A stretch of DNA of 64,000 bases from Streptomyces sp. NRRL S-31. GTDB lineage: Bacteria; Actinomycetota; Actinomycetes; Streptomycetales; Streptomycetaceae. Both the position numbers and the translations under genes were made by a program. The stretch spans positions 1 through 64,000 of the forward strand of contig NZ_JOCB01000023.1 of the NCBI RefSeq assembly GCF_000718775.1, in the 5' to 3' direction. Below the pieces are notes generated by a model. The model saw nothing but the letters and a program-made list of their open reading frames with translations, ran no database searches and was not told the DNA's origin. Of the stretch, positions 1-8,458 are shown one piece after another (positions within the stretch are counted from its first letter, which is position 1; every line of letters starts with the position of its first letter).

Positions 1-1
1 G

Positions 2-1219
2 GTGGCCGGCTGGTCCCGGCCGCGCCCCGGCCCGGCCGGCGCCGACCCCGCCGTACCGCCCGCGCCGCCGCAGCCCCCGGAGACGGCGGCCGGCTGGCGG
101 CCCTGGCGGTTCCGCATGTCCAACGACGTGTGGGGCACCCCCGCCGTCGACGGCGACCTGGTCTACGTCACCTCCTTCGAGGTGCACGCCCTGGACGTGG
201 GCAGCGGCCGCCGCCGCTTCAAGACCCGGGACGTCGCCTGGTCCATGGCGGTGGCGGACGGCCGCGTCCACGCCTCCGACGGCCCCACCCTGTTCGCCCT
301 GGACGCCCGCGAGGGCACCGACCTGTGGCGGCTGTCCACGGACGCCTGGGTGTACTCGCTCAAGGCCGACCGCGGCACGGTCGTCACCGGCACCCGCGGC
401 GGCGGCGTCCAGGCGTGGGAGGCGGCCGGCGGGCAGAAGCTGTGGGAGATCACCGGCTGCCAGACCGACTTCGAGTCCCCCGAGGCGGGCCCGGCCGTGC
501 ACGACGGCACCGTCTACGTCTGGCAGGACGCCCGGCTGCGCGCCCTTGAGGCCCGTACCGGCGAGGAGCGCTGGTCGTACCCCATCGGTGACGCGGCCTC
601 CTGCGGCGGTGTCCCGGTCCGGCTCACCGCGGCCCCCGACGGCTGCGTCTACGTCAGCGCCGGCACCCGGGTGCTCGCCATCGAGGCGGTGAGCGGCATG
701 GTCCGCTGGCACTTCGAGGCCCCGGCGGTCTTCCTGAGTCCGCCCGCCTTCGCCCCCGGCCCGGCCGTCACCGGCGGCGGCGTCTACCTCGCCGACTACC
801 TCGGCACGGTCTACGCCCTGGACGCCGCCGACGGCCGCGACCGCTGGCGCATCGCCACCGAGGCCCGCTCCTCGGTCGATCCGGTGCTGGTCGCCGCCGG
901 GCACGTGCACGTCGGCAGCGGCAAGGGCCTTTACACCCTGGACGCCGTCACCGGCACCCCCAAGTGGCGCTTCCAGGCGGGCGGTGACGTCGTGGGCGCG
1001 CCCGTCGTCGCGGAGGGCCGCATCCACTTCGGTTCCACCGACCACCTCCTCTACACCCTCAAGGCCGACGACGGCCGGCTGCGCTGGAAGCTCGCCACGG
1101 GCGGCGAGATCACCGGGTCCCCGGTGGTCAAGGACGGTGTGGTGTACGCGTGCAGCAAGGACCGGTGCGTGTACGCGCTGGACGCGGAGAAGGGCACCGG
1201 AACCGCGCGGACCGCGTGA
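2..1219 (+). CDS. afsK: AfsK-type Ser/Thr kinase, C-terminal PQQ beta-propeller part (5' truncated)
   Basis: Only the last 405 residues are inside the window. They form tandem propeller blades of about 40 residues with recurring VYALDA, LYTLDA and W-x-F/x-A motifs (for example around residues 55-75, 265-285, 305-325 and 345-365), the extracytoplasmic sensor seen at the C-terminus of AfsK. The kinase domain would lie upstream of base 1. In S. coelicolor AfsK is a membrane-associated kinase that phosphorylates AfsR. The assignment rests on the propeller plus the neighbours afsS and afsR; the kinase domain itself cannot be seen. The reading frame ends in TGA at 1219 and the next gene starts 125 bp on. 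Confidence 0.85.
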   Translation: MAGWSRPRPGPAGADPAVPPAPPQPPETAAGWRPWRFRMSNDVWGTPAVDGDLVYVTSFEVHALDVGSGRRRFKTRDVAWSMAVADGRVHASDGPTLFALDAREGTDLWRLSTDAWVYSLKADRGTVVTGTRGGGVQAWEAAGGQKLWEITGCQTDFESPEAGPAVHDGTVYVWQDARLRALEARTGEERWSYPIGDAASCGGVPVRLTAAPDGCVYVSAGTRVLAIEAVSGMVRWHFEAPAVFLSPPAFAPGPAVTGGGVYLADYLGTVYALDAADGRDRWRIATEARSSVDPVLVAAGHVHVGSGKGLYTLDAVTGTPKWRFQAGGDVVGAPVVAEGRIHFGSTDHLLYTLKADDGRLRWKLATGGEITGSPVVKDGVVYACSKDRCVYALDAEKGTGTARTA

Positions 1220-1344
1220 GCCGCGCGACGGCCGTCGTACCGGGATTCTCACGGAAGGGCTCCAGACGGCGGCCGTCCACGGCTGACGCTACCCCGGGCG
1301 CACCGCACCCGCCAGGCGGTGCGGCCCGTGGCTAAGGTGGCGGC

Positions 1345-1956
1345 ATGAACATGCCTACGGGGACACGCTCGCTGAGGTTCACGGCCGTACTGGCCCTGGT
1401 GGTACTCGCCCTGACCGGCTTCTCGACGGGCCGGCACCACAGCCGGGGGAGCGGCGGGGGCGGGGGCGGATGCAGCAGCTCGCACCAGGACCACGACGGT
1501 TCGTCGTCCACGTCGGGCGGATCGTCGGGCGGTTCGTACGGCTCCTCGGGCGGGTCCTCGTACGACTCCTCGGGCGGTTCGACGTACGGCTCGGACGACG
1601 ACGGCTCCGGCACCGGCGGCGGCTCCTACCGGCGCACCCACCGGCCCACCGCCACCCCCTCCGGCAGCGGCGACGGCGGGGCGACCCGGGACGGCACGGC
1701 GAAGCTGATCAGCTGCGCGACCGCCGGCCGGCCGTACGCCACGGTGGAGGTCTCCAACCCGAACGACCGCAGGGCCACCTTCACCGTGGACGTGATGTTC
1801 CTGCCCGAGACCCCGCCCGCCATCGACTCCGGCCGCGCCGACGTCTCCGTACCCGCCAGGGGGACGAAGACGGTCCGCGTCCCGTTCACGCGCGAGGCCC
1901 ACATCGACCTGCTCGACCACTGCGACGTGGACGGGACGGCCCGGCTCGCGCGCTGA
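1345..1956 (+). CDS. secreted or membrane-anchored Ser/Gly-rich protein
   Basis: This 203-residue protein starts with a basic stretch and a hydrophobic segment (residues about 9-27, AVLALVVLALTGFS) that looks like a signal peptide or anchor. A low-complexity linker of Gly and Ser with repeated SSGGS units follows (residues 33-85). The C-terminal half (about 110-200) is a compact domain with KLISCATAGRPYATVEVSNPN and a terminal LLDHC; the two Cys could form a disulfide outside the cell. It occupies the place of the hypothetical gene between afsK and afsS in S. coelicolor. I do not recognise a function. The ATG is preceded by AAGGTGG. Confidence 0.75.
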   Translation: MNMPTGTRSLRFTAVLALVVLALTGFSTGRHHSRGSGGGGGGCSSSHQDHDGSSSTSGGSSGGSYGSSGGSSYDSSGGSTYGSDDDGSGTGGGSYRRTHRPTATPSGSGDGGATRDGTAKLISCATAGRPYATVEVSNPNDRRATFTVDVMFLPETPPAIDSGRADVSVPARGTKTVRVPFTREAHIDLLDHCDVDGTARLAR

Positions 1957-1965
1957 CGAAACCGC

Positions 1966-2370
1966 CTAGCGCACCCGGAACTCCCGCCGCCGGCCGGCGA
2001 ACAGCTGCGTCTGCCGCCCGGCCGGCAGATTGCCCAGCGCGATGAGGTGCGGAGCCTGCGCGAACGCCTGCGCGCGCGCCGCCTCCCCGGCCGCCCACAG
2101 CGCCCGGACCGTCCCCTGCACGGCCTCCGTCGGGTAACCGGCGATCACGGTGGCGCAGCGCACGGCGCCCGCCGGCGCGCCGCCCTTCTCGGTGACCTCG
2201 GAGACCAGCCCCACCTCGTGGGCCCGCCGGGCGGACATCCGCTCGGCCGTGCCCATCAGCATCATCCGCGCGGCCTCCCCGTACGGCATCCGCCGCGCCA
2301 ACGACCTGTGGAAGCCGGTCGTGGCCGCGGTGCGCGGGACGGCCTGCGGGGTCGCCTCATACCTGCTGGG
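1966..2370 (-). pseudogene. relic of an enoyl-CoA hydratase/isomerase (C-terminal half)
   Basis: Read on the minus strand, the open frame gives about 110-130 residues ending at a stop at 1966. The stretch [17 protein letters not shown], then [14 protein letters not shown], then QGTVRALW matches the second half of crotonase-fold enoyl-CoA hydratases. The N-terminal half with the CoA-binding and oxyanion-hole region is missing: the frame runs at about 2370 into sequence that belongs to another gene read on the plus strand. It has no plausible start codon with a ribosome binding site. I read it as a dead fragment left by a deletion or rearrangement. Confidence 0.7.
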
Positions 2371-2768
2371 CGAGTGCCGAGGCCGTCTCCCCGGACGGCC
2401 GGCTGCGCACGGGCGACGTGGGCGTCCTGGACCCGGACGGCAACCTCCGCGTCACGGACCGCCTGAAGGACATGTTCATCGTCGGCGGCTTCAACGCCTA
2501 CCCCGCCGAGATAGAGCAACGGCTCGCCCCGCACCCGGAAGTGGCGGAGGTGGCGGTCGTCGGCGTACCGGACCCCCGCCTGGGCGAGGTCGCCAGGGCC
2601 TACGTCGTCGGCCGCCCGGGCTCGCTCCTGACCGCCGACGACCTGATCGCCTGGTCCCGCCGCGAGATGGCGAACCACAAGGTCCCGAGAACGGTCACGT
2701 TCCTGCCCCACCTGCCCCGCAACGCCACCGGCAAGGTGGCGAAGGGGGTGCTGCGGGGGCGGGATTGA
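2371..2768 (+). pseudogene. relic of an acyl-CoA synthetase (AMP-binding, C-terminal domain)
   Basis: From about 2373 the plus-strand frame reads [23 protein letters not shown], then [19 protein letters not shown] and [14 protein letters not shown]. These are the A8 hinge (GDVG...[13 protein letters not shown]) and the A10 catalytic lysine motif (NATGKV) of the ANL adenylation superfamily. Everything N-terminal to the hinge, including the P-loop and AMP-binding core, is absent, so the fragment cannot be active. It abuts head-to-head the hydratase relic, which suggests that one deletion removed the missing halves of two neighbouring lipid-metabolism genes. A GTG at 2418 could in principle start a 116-residue product. 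Confidence 0.72.
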
Positions 2769-2808
2769 GAGGCGAACTCCCCCAGAGGCGGGCTCCCCCC
2801 GGAAACGC

Positions 2809-2849
2809 ATCGGCCGCGGCGGCTCCCCCTCCGCGCCGCCGCGGCCGAT
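2809..2849. terminator. GC-rich hairpin downstream of afsS
   Basis: Two 14-bp arms (ATCGGCCGCGGCGG and its complement) flank a 13-nt loop, 21 bp beyond the afsS stop codon on the minus strand. Streptomyces terminators often lack a U tract, so this hairpin alone is a credible end for the afsR-afsS unit. It could also serve transcripts arriving from the left. Confidence 0.7.
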
Positions 2850-2869
2850 CCCCCCCGTCGTGGTGATGG

Positions 2870-3064
2870 CTACTTCGTGCCGTCCAGGTCCAGGGCGGGC
2901 GGGGCGGGCATGGCGTTGTTGAGCGTGGTGATCGTCTCGTCGGTGGCCGCCGGCTCGCCGGGCGTGGCGTTGTCCAGCGTGCCGACCGGCTCGTCCTTGG
3001 CCGGCGGCGTGGGCATCGCGTTGTTCATCTGGGCGACGGCCGTGTCCTTGTTCTGCTCGCTCAT
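2870..3064 (-). CDS. afsS: AfsS-like small regulatory protein with NNAMPxPPA repeats
   Basis: A 64-residue acidic protein containing three copies of one unit: MNNAMPTPPAKDE, LDNATPGEPAATDE and LNNAMPAPPALD. S. coelicolor AfsS (63 residues, once called sigma-like) has the same design with TLDNHMPAPP repeats, and its gene lies directly downstream of afsR as here. AfsS raises antibiotic production when AfsR-P activates its gene; its molecular partner is not settled. The repeats differ from the S. coelicolor consensus (NNAMP or DNATP in place of DNHMP), so a conserved His is lost in all three. The start is ATG at 3064 with GAGGAA upstream. The upstream frame to 3241 is leader, not protein. Confidence 0.85.
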   Translation of the reverse strand: MSEQNKDTAVAQMNNAMPTPPAKDEPVGTLDNATPGEPAATDETITTLNNAMPAPPALDLDGTK

Positions 3065-3099
3065 GGGCCTGGGTTCCTCTGCTGGGTGTGACGAGTGAG

Positions 3100-3145
3100 G
3101 AACACCCGTCCGGTAGCTCCCCCTAGCGCAGCCGGACGGGTGTTC
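3100..3145 (-). promoter_or_regulatory. strong hairpin in the afsS leader
   Basis: A perfect 14-bp stem (GAACACCCGTCCGG with its complement, loop of 18 nt) sits 36 bp upstream of the afsS start codon and downstream of the putative AfsR operator, so it would be in the 5' leader of the afsS mRNA. It could attenuate or stabilise the transcript. No U tract follows, and I see no alternative pairing partner. Confidence 0.5.
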
Positions 3146-3229
3146 GGAGCCGCACCTTAGCCGGTCGGGCTCCTGGTCGGACCGCCTGCCCCCCGACGCG
3201 ACGGTCTTCCCACCAAGACCATGCCGGGT

Positions 3230-3251
3230 GGCGATAAACAAACGCTGAACG
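3230..3251 (-). promoter_or_regulatory. candidate AfsR/PhoP operator of afsS (11-bp direct repeats)
   Basis: On the minus strand two abutting 11-bp units, CGTTCAGCGTT and TGTTTATCGCC, share the pattern GTT(C/T)A-x-CG. SARP-type activators such as AfsR bind 11-bp direct repeats that overlap the -35 region, and the afsS promoter of S. coelicolor carries such repeats that PhoP also binds. The site lies between the afsR stop (3282) and afsS (3064), the expected place. The downstream -10 element is not clear by eye. Confidence 0.55.
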
Positions 3252-3281
3252 CCCGCCGAGCCGGTGCGGAGGGGAAGGCCG

Positions 3282-6245
3282 TCACCTGCCCGAAACGGCC
3301 GTGAGCAGCGGGCGTACGTCCTCGGCCTCCGGAGCGCCGCTCTGCTCGTAGAGATTCAGCGCCTCGCGCCAGCAGGCATGGGACCGGTCCACCTGTCCCA
3401 GTTCGCCGAGTGCCCGTCCCAGCAGGGTCAGGACGTTGCCCCGCATCCGGTCGCCCCCGATGCAGCCCAGGTTGAGGGCCTGTTCCGCGTGCTGGGCCGC
3501 GTGGGTCGGGTGGTGCATGGCGAGGTGCACCTGGGCGATCCGGAAGTGGGTCACCCCTTCCCACAGCCGCTGCCGGTGGTCGTGGAAGATGCGCATCGCG
3601 TCGGAGAACTCCTCCAGCGCCTCGGTGGGGGAGTCGGCCTGGGTCAGGGCCACCCCGAGGGCGAAGTGGCTGTTGGCCAGGCGGACGGACCGGCCGATCT
3701 CACTGTGCGCCGCGAGGCCGCGCCGCGCGATCTCGACCGCCTTGGCGGTCTCGCCCATGCCCAGGTAGGCGCGGGAGAGATTGCCGAGGACGGTGGCCTC
3801 GAAGGGCCGGTTCCCCGCGGCCCGCAGTCCTTCGAGGGCCTGGTCGAAGAAGGTCTTGCCGTCGGCGAAGCGGCCCTGGTGCAGGCAGATGAGCCCGCGG
3901 TTGTTGGCGACCCAGCTGACCGCGGTGGAGTCCCGCACGCCGCCGGCCAGTTCCATGGCGACGCGGGCCTCCTCGTCCGACTGCCGGATGCGGCCGGAGA
4001 CCAGGAGCACATCGCTGAGGACCGTCCGCGCCCGGCCCTCCGCCCACACGTCGCCCAGGGCGCGGGTGGCCTCGCAGGTGGCCCGCGCCGTCATCTCGTA
4101 CTGGTAGGAGCTGGCCCCCGACTCGGTCAGGTCCTTGGCCACCCAGAGCAGGTCGACGGCCCGCCGCAACCGCTCGGTCCCCGCGGCCTGCCGTACACAG
4201 GCCAGCAGCGAGGCCGCCTCCGTGTACAGCCAGTCGAGGGCCGCCGCCCCCTCGGTGAAGCGCAGCCCCGGGTACCGGGTCGGCTCCAGGTTGTCGATGA
4301 GCCGGTCCTCGGGCTGTTCGATCGCGTACACCCCGGCCGTGGTGGCCAGGTAGAAGTCCAGCAGGCGGGAGAGGGCCGCCTCACGCTCCGCCGTCGGTTC
4401 CTCGCCCCGTTCCGCGCACGACCTCGCGTACAGCCGGACCAGGTCGTGCAGCCGGTAGCGGCCCGGTGCCGCCGATTCCAGGAGGGAGGTGTCGACCAGG
4501 GACTCCAGCAGGTCCTCGGCGTCCTCCGCGGGCAGGTCCAGGACGGCCGCCGCCGCGGCCAGGGACATGTCGGGGCCGTCGGCCAGGCCCAGCAGGCGGA
4601 AGGCCCGGGCCTGGAGCGGTTCCAGCTGGCCGTAGCCCAGCTCGAAGGTGGCCTTGACCGCCAGGTCGCCGGCCTGGAGCTCGTCCAGCCGGCGGCGCTC
4701 GTCCGCCAGCTTCGCCGCCAGCACGGAGACCGTCCAGGTGCGGCGGGCCGCCAGGCGCGAGGCCGCGATGCGGATCGCCAGCGGCAGGAAGCCGCAGGCC
4801 GCGACCACGTCCAGGGCCGCCTCCCGCTCCGCCGCCACCCGCTCCTCGCCCACGATCTTCGTGAACAGGGCGAGGGCCTCCTCGGGGGACATCACGTCCA
4901 GGTCGACCAGATGGGCACCGGCCAGGTCCAGCATGCGGACCCGGGAGGTGACCAGGGCGGCGCAGCCCTCCGTGCCGGGCAGCAGCGGGCGCACCTGCGC
5001 CGCGTCCTTGGCGTTGTCCAGCAGGACCAGGACGCGGCGGCCGTCCAGGACCGAGCGGTAGAGCGCCGCCCGCTCCTCCAGGGAGTCCGGTATCGCCGTG
5101 TCCGCCGTGCCCAGGGCGCGCAGGAAGGAGCCCAGGACCGTCTCCGGATCCGCCGGGCGGGGGCCCGCGCCCTGGAGGTCCACGTACAGCTGGCCGTCGG
5201 GGAAGGCGGACCGCGCCTGGTGGGCCACGTGCACCGCCAGGGTGGTTTTGCCGACGCCGCCGATGCCCGCCAGCGCCGAGACCGCCATCACCCGGCCCTC
5301 CGCCTCGGACGCGGAGGACAGGACCGCGCTCAGTTCCGAGACGAAGGAGGCCCGCCCGGTGAAGTCGGGGACGGTGGCGGGGAGCTGGGCGGGCCGGACG
5401 GGCGGCGCCGGCGGCTCGGCGGCCGGGGCCGACGGTTCCGCCAGGGCCGGGTCCGCCCGCAGGATGCGCTGCTGGAGGTCGCTGAGGCCGGGGCGCGGGT
5501 CCACGCCCAGCTCCTCCGCCAGCAGGCGGCGGGTGTCCGCGTACACCGCCAGCGCCTCCGCCTGGCGGCCGCTGCGGTACAGCGCCAGCATCAGCAGTTC
5601 GCGCAGCCGCTCCCGCAGCGGGTGGGCGGCCGTCAGGGCCGTCAGTTCCGAGACCGCCTCGGCGTGGCAGCCCTGTTCCAGGTCCAGGTCGAGGCGGGTC
5701 TCCAGCAGGCCGAGGCGCCACTCCTCCAGCCGGGCCCGCTGCGCCTCGGCGTACGGGCCGGGGACGCCGGCCAGCGGTTCGCCGTCCCACAGGGCCAGGG
5801 CCTGGTTCAGCAGGGTCCGGGCCCGGCCGAGGTCACCCGTCGCCCGCGCCTTCTCCGCCTCCGCCGCCAGGTCCTGCGCGACCGACACGTCCAGGGCGCC
5901 CTCGCCGAGCCCGCGGACGGCGTAGCCCCCGGACTCGCTGACCAGCACCCCGGCGTCGAGGATCTTGCGCAGCCGGGACGCGTAGGTGCGGACCGCCGCG
6001 AGCGCCTGGGAGGGCGGCTCGGACCCCCAGAGGGCGTCGATCAGCTCCGCCGCCGTCGCCGTACGGCCCTCCCGCAGCAGCAGGGCGGCCAGCAGGGCGC
6101 GCTGCTGGGGAGAGCCCGTGCTGAGCGTCTGCGCGCCGCGCCAGGCCCGCACCGGACCGAGCACGCCGAAGCGCAGCGGGCCGGTCTCCGCGGTCCCCGC
6201 GGAGCCGGCGCGCCGCTGCTCGGGTACTCGCGGCCCACCGTCCAT
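3282..6245 (-). CDS. afsR: AfsR, SARP-family transcriptional activator with NB-ARC and TPR domains
   Basis: This 987-residue protein (S. coelicolor AfsR has 993) has a winged-helix DNA-binding domain (about residues 25-115), a bacterial transcriptional activation domain (BTAD, 120-265), an NB-ARC ATPase with P-loop GIGGVGKTTLA near residue 345 and Walker B VLVLLDNA near 415, then a winged-helix section and TPR repeats from about 690 to the end. AfsR integrates phosphorylation by AfsK and related kinases and binds the afsS promoter. The start MDGGPRVPEQRR at 6245 fits the family. It ends 217 bp before the afsS start codon in the same direction, the S. coelicolor layout. Confidence 0.95.
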   Translation of the reverse strand: MDGGPRVPEQRRAGSAGTAETGPLRFGVLGPVRAWRGAQTLSTGSPQQRALLAALLLREGRTATAAELIDALWGSEPPSQALAAVRTYASRLRKILDAGVLVSESGGYAVRGLGEGALDVSVAQDLAAEAEKARATGDLGRARTLLNQALALWDGEPLAGVPGPYAEAQRARLEEWRLGLLETRLDLDLEQGCHAEAVSELTALTAAHPLRERLRELLMLALYRSGRQAEALAVYADTRRLLAEELGVDPRPGLSDLQQRILRADPALAEPSAPAAEPPAPPVRPAQLPATVPDFTGRASFVSELSAVLSSASEAEGRVMAVSALAGIGGVGKTTLAVHVAHQARSAFPDGQLYVDLQGAGPRPADPETVLGSFLRALGTADTAIPDSLEERAALYRSVLDGRRVLVLLDNAKDAAQVRPLLPGTEGCAALVTSRVRMLDLAGAHLVDLDVMSPEEALALFTKIVGEERVAAEREAALDVVAACGFLPLAIRIAASRLAARRTWTVSVLAAKLADERRRLDELQAGDLAVKATFELGYGQLEPLQARAFRLLGLADGPDMSLAAAAAVLDLPAEDAEDLLESLVDTSLLESAAPGRYRLHDLVRLYARSCAERGEEPTAEREAALSRLLDFYLATTAGVYAIEQPEDRLIDNLEPTRYPGLRFTEGAAALDWLYTEAASLLACVRQAAGTERLRRAVDLLWVAKDLTESGASSYQYEMTARATCEATRALGDVWAEGRARTVLSDVLLVSGRIRQSDEEARVAMELAGGVRDSTAVSWVANNRGLICLHQGRFADGKTFFDQALEGLRAAGNRPFEATVLGNLSRAYLGMGETAKAVEIARRGLAAHSEIGRSVRLANSHFALGVALTQADSPTEALEEFSDAMRIFHDHRQRLWEGVTHFRIAQVHLAMHHPTHAAQHAEQALNLGCIGGDRMRGNVLTLLGRALGELGQVDRSHACWREALNLYEQSGAPEAEDVRPLLTAVSGR

Positions 6246-6884
6246 GCGTTCGTCCCCCTCGGCGTCACGAACAACTCCGTCAGTTTGCCTTGTTAGGGGC
6301 GGTTGCGTCAGCCGTGCGAGACGCCGATCACAGGGCGGGGGCCGCGGTCCACAAGCCCCTCACACGGTCTTCGCATCCCGGACGGCCGGACGGCACAGCT
6401 GACGGCCCGTCAGATCGGCGCTACGGTGAAGGACATGGAGACCACGGAGTTCCCGCACGGTTCCGCCGGTACGCGGCCGTGGAGCCCGCCAAGTGGGCGA
6501 TCACCCCGCAGATCAACGAGGCCGGACCGCCGGGCGGGGCAGCCGTGCCGGGCGCGCTCGCGGTACGGCAGCCCGTCGGCGTCGTAGCCTGCGTCACCGG
6601 TCTCTCCTGGCGGGTGCCCCGCGGGAGCGCCGGAGCGGCGCCCTCGCGGGGCGGGTGGGGCCGCCCCGGGCGGTGCGGGTGACGGGTCGACGGCTGTACG
6701 GACGGCCCGTGTTAGCCTCCCCCGGACCTCGATCCGCCGCAACGGGGAGCCCATGGGGCGCGTCTGCGCACGGTCGCACGGCCGCACGGTCGCACGGTCG
6801 AGGTCCGGCGGGGCGGAGGCAGGCGGCGGTCGGCCGCCCGACGCCCGCGCCGCCGTGCACCCGCCCCGGACCGAGGGACCGACC
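6246..6884. other. 639-bp region without a convincing gene
   Basis: This stretch separates afsR from the lipoprotein gene and must carry the afsR promoter. A short inverted repeat with 7-bp arms (CTGACGG, 1-nt spacer) lies at 6399-6413. An ATG at 6435 with GAAGGA upstream opens a frame that soon becomes Arg/Pro-rich and looks non-coding. Another plus-strand frame contains a phrase reminiscent of aldehyde dehydrogenases (VRQPVGVVACVTG, near 6565-6600), but nothing around it supports that. At best it is an eroded gene. Confidence 0.4.
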
Positions 6885-7424
6885 ATGACCCCACGCGCAC
6901 CGCTCCTCGGCCCGGCCGCGCTGCTCTGCCTGCTCGCCCTCACCGGCTGCGGGCGGGGCGTCGGCACCGGCACCCCGGAGCCGACGGCCGCCTCCGGCGG
7001 GAGTGCCGCCACCGAGTACGGCATCGGGCACCAAGACGTCACCGCCGCACCGGGCGAACGGTTCTCCCTCACCGTCCCCTCGGCCCCGACCCTGGGCGAG
7101 CACTGGTACCTCGCCGACCCCCGGCCGGACTCCGCCGTGCTGTCGTACCGGGGCGAACGGGCGACCGGCGGCGGCGACGGTGCCCCCGGCGCCACCGGCT
7201 CCACCCGGTCCTTCGACTTCACCGCCCTGGCCCCGGGCAGGACCACGGTGCGGCTGCTGCACTGCCCGCTGTACACCTGCACCGGCCCCGGCCCCGGCGA
7301 CCGGTCCACCCTGGGCCCCGGCGGTACGGCGTCCCCGTCCCCGTCCCCGTACCCCACCCTGACCACCGTCCCGCGTGCCCACACCGGCGCCGCCTTCCGC
7401 GTCTTCACGATCACCGTCTGCTGA
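6885..7424 (+). CDS. lipoprotein with chagasin-like (I42 protease inhibitor) domain
   Basis: This 179-residue protein has a type II signal peptide with lipobox LTGC at residues about 19-22 (AALLCLLALTGCG). The mature part opens with QDVTAAPGERFSLTVPSAPTLGEHWYLA, which resembles the first strand and the N-P-T-T-G-Y-x-W loop of chagasin-type cysteine protease inhibitors. STRSFDFTALAPGRTTVRLLH then resembles the conserved F-x-F...G strand near the family's C-terminal half. A Ser/Pro insert and a terminal Cys follow. It is probably anchored to the outer face of the membrane. The ATG at 6885 is preceded by GAGGGA. The inhibitor assignment is inference from motif shape. Confidence 0.7.
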   Translation: MTPRAPLLGPAALLCLLALTGCGRGVGTGTPEPTAASGGSAATEYGIGHQDVTAAPGERFSLTVPSAPTLGEHWYLADPRPDSAVLSYRGERATGGGDGAPGATGSTRSFDFTALAPGRTTVRLLHCPLYTCTGPGPGDRSTLGPGGTASPSPSPYPTLTTVPRAHTGAAFRVFTITVC

Positions 7425-7564
7425 CGGTCCCGGAGAACCGGTGGCCGCCGTCGGTGCGCCCGGGCGTCCGCGCGGGGACGACTTCCGGCCACCGCTTCGC
7501 CGAGCCTCCGGGCGGTGGCCGCACGCGCTCCTGACGGGCGACCAACCAGTCGGTACGATGCCCC

Positions 7565-8434
7565 ATGCGCATCGCCGTCACGATCTTCCTCACGGACGAG
7601 ACCATCACCCCCGTCCAGCTCGCGCGGGAGCTGGAAGCGCGCGGCTTCGCCGGTCTCTACCTCCCCGAACACACCCACATCCCCGCCGAGCGGACGACCC
7701 CGTACCCGGCCGGCGGCGACCTGCCCCGCGAGTACGGCCGCACCCTCGACCCCTTCGTCGCCCTCGCCCAGGCGGCCACCGTCACCGAGCGCCTCGGCCT
7801 CGGCACCGGCATCACCCTCCTGGCCCAGCACGACCCCATCGCCCTCGCCAAGCAGGTCGCCACCCTGGACCACCTCTCCGGCGGACGCTTCACCCTCGGT
7901 CTCGGCTACGGCTGGAACGTGGAGGAGGCCGCCGACCACGGCGTCACCTGGCGCACCCGCCGCGACCTGGTCCGCGACCGGGTCCGGCTGATGCAGGCCC
8001 TGTGGGCCGACGAACCGACCGCGTACGACGGGGAGTTCGGGAGCGTACGGGCCAGCCACGCCCACCCCAAGCCGGTGCGGAAGCCGCGCGGCCGGGTCGT
8101 CGGCCCCCGTACGCTCGTCGGCGGGGCCGCCGGGCCGAAGCTGTTCGCGCACATCGCCGAGTACGCCGACGGCTGGCTGCCGATCGGCGGGCGCGGGCTC
8201 ACCGAGTCCCTGCCCGTGCTGCGCTCGGTCTGGGCGGACGCGGGCCGCGACCCGGCCGACCTCCAGGTCGTCCCCTACGCCGTCCAGCCCACCCCCGGCA
8301 AGCTCGCCCACTACGCCGAACTGGGCATCGGCGAAGTGGTGGTGCAGCTGCCGCCGGCCGGCCGGACGGAGGTGCTGCGCGCGCTCGACGCCTACGCCCC
8401 GCTGCTGTCGTCGGGACGCACACCCCGGCCGTGA
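7565..8434 (+). CDS. LLM-class F420-dependent oxidoreductase
   Basis: This 289-residue protein has the luciferase-like monooxygenase TIM-barrel pattern: FAGLYLPEHTHIP near the N-terminus, TVTERLGLGTGITLLAQHDPIALAKQVATLDHLSGGRFTLGLGYGWN at about 75-120, and RTLVGGAAGPKLFAHIAEYADGWLPIG near 180-205. These match the F420-binding TIGR03619-type branch of the superfamily. It lies 24 bp upstream of the FO synthase gene, which makes the F420 chromophore, so enzyme and cofactor gene are probably cotranscribed. The substrate cannot be told from the sequence. Confidence 0.9.
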   Translation: MRIAVTIFLTDETITPVQLARELEARGFAGLYLPEHTHIPAERTTPYPAGGDLPREYGRTLDPFVALAQAATVTERLGLGTGITLLAQHDPIALAKQVATLDHLSGGRFTLGLGYGWNVEEAADHGVTWRTRRDLVRDRVRLMQALWADEPTAYDGEFGSVRASHAHPKPVRKPRGRVVGPRTLVGGAAGPKLFAHIAEYADGWLPIGGRGLTESLPVLRSVWADAGRDPADLQVVPYAVQPTPGKLAHYAELGIGEVVVQLPPAGRTEVLRALDAYAPLLSSGRTPRP

Positions 8435-8458
8435 TCAGTGCGTCCGTATCCTCGAAGG

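Noticed and set aside
3264..6296. Very long open frame antisense to afsR (about 1,000 codons)
   Set aside because: Composition is Arg/Gly/Gln-rich with no domains, a typical GC-bias shadow of afsR on the opposite strand.
6290..6682. Plus-strand frame with an aldehyde-dehydrogenase-like phrase (VRQPVGVVACVTG)
   Set aside because: The phrase is short, no other dehydrogenase motif surrounds it, and open frames of this size are common in high-GC DNA; also read as several overlapping frames.
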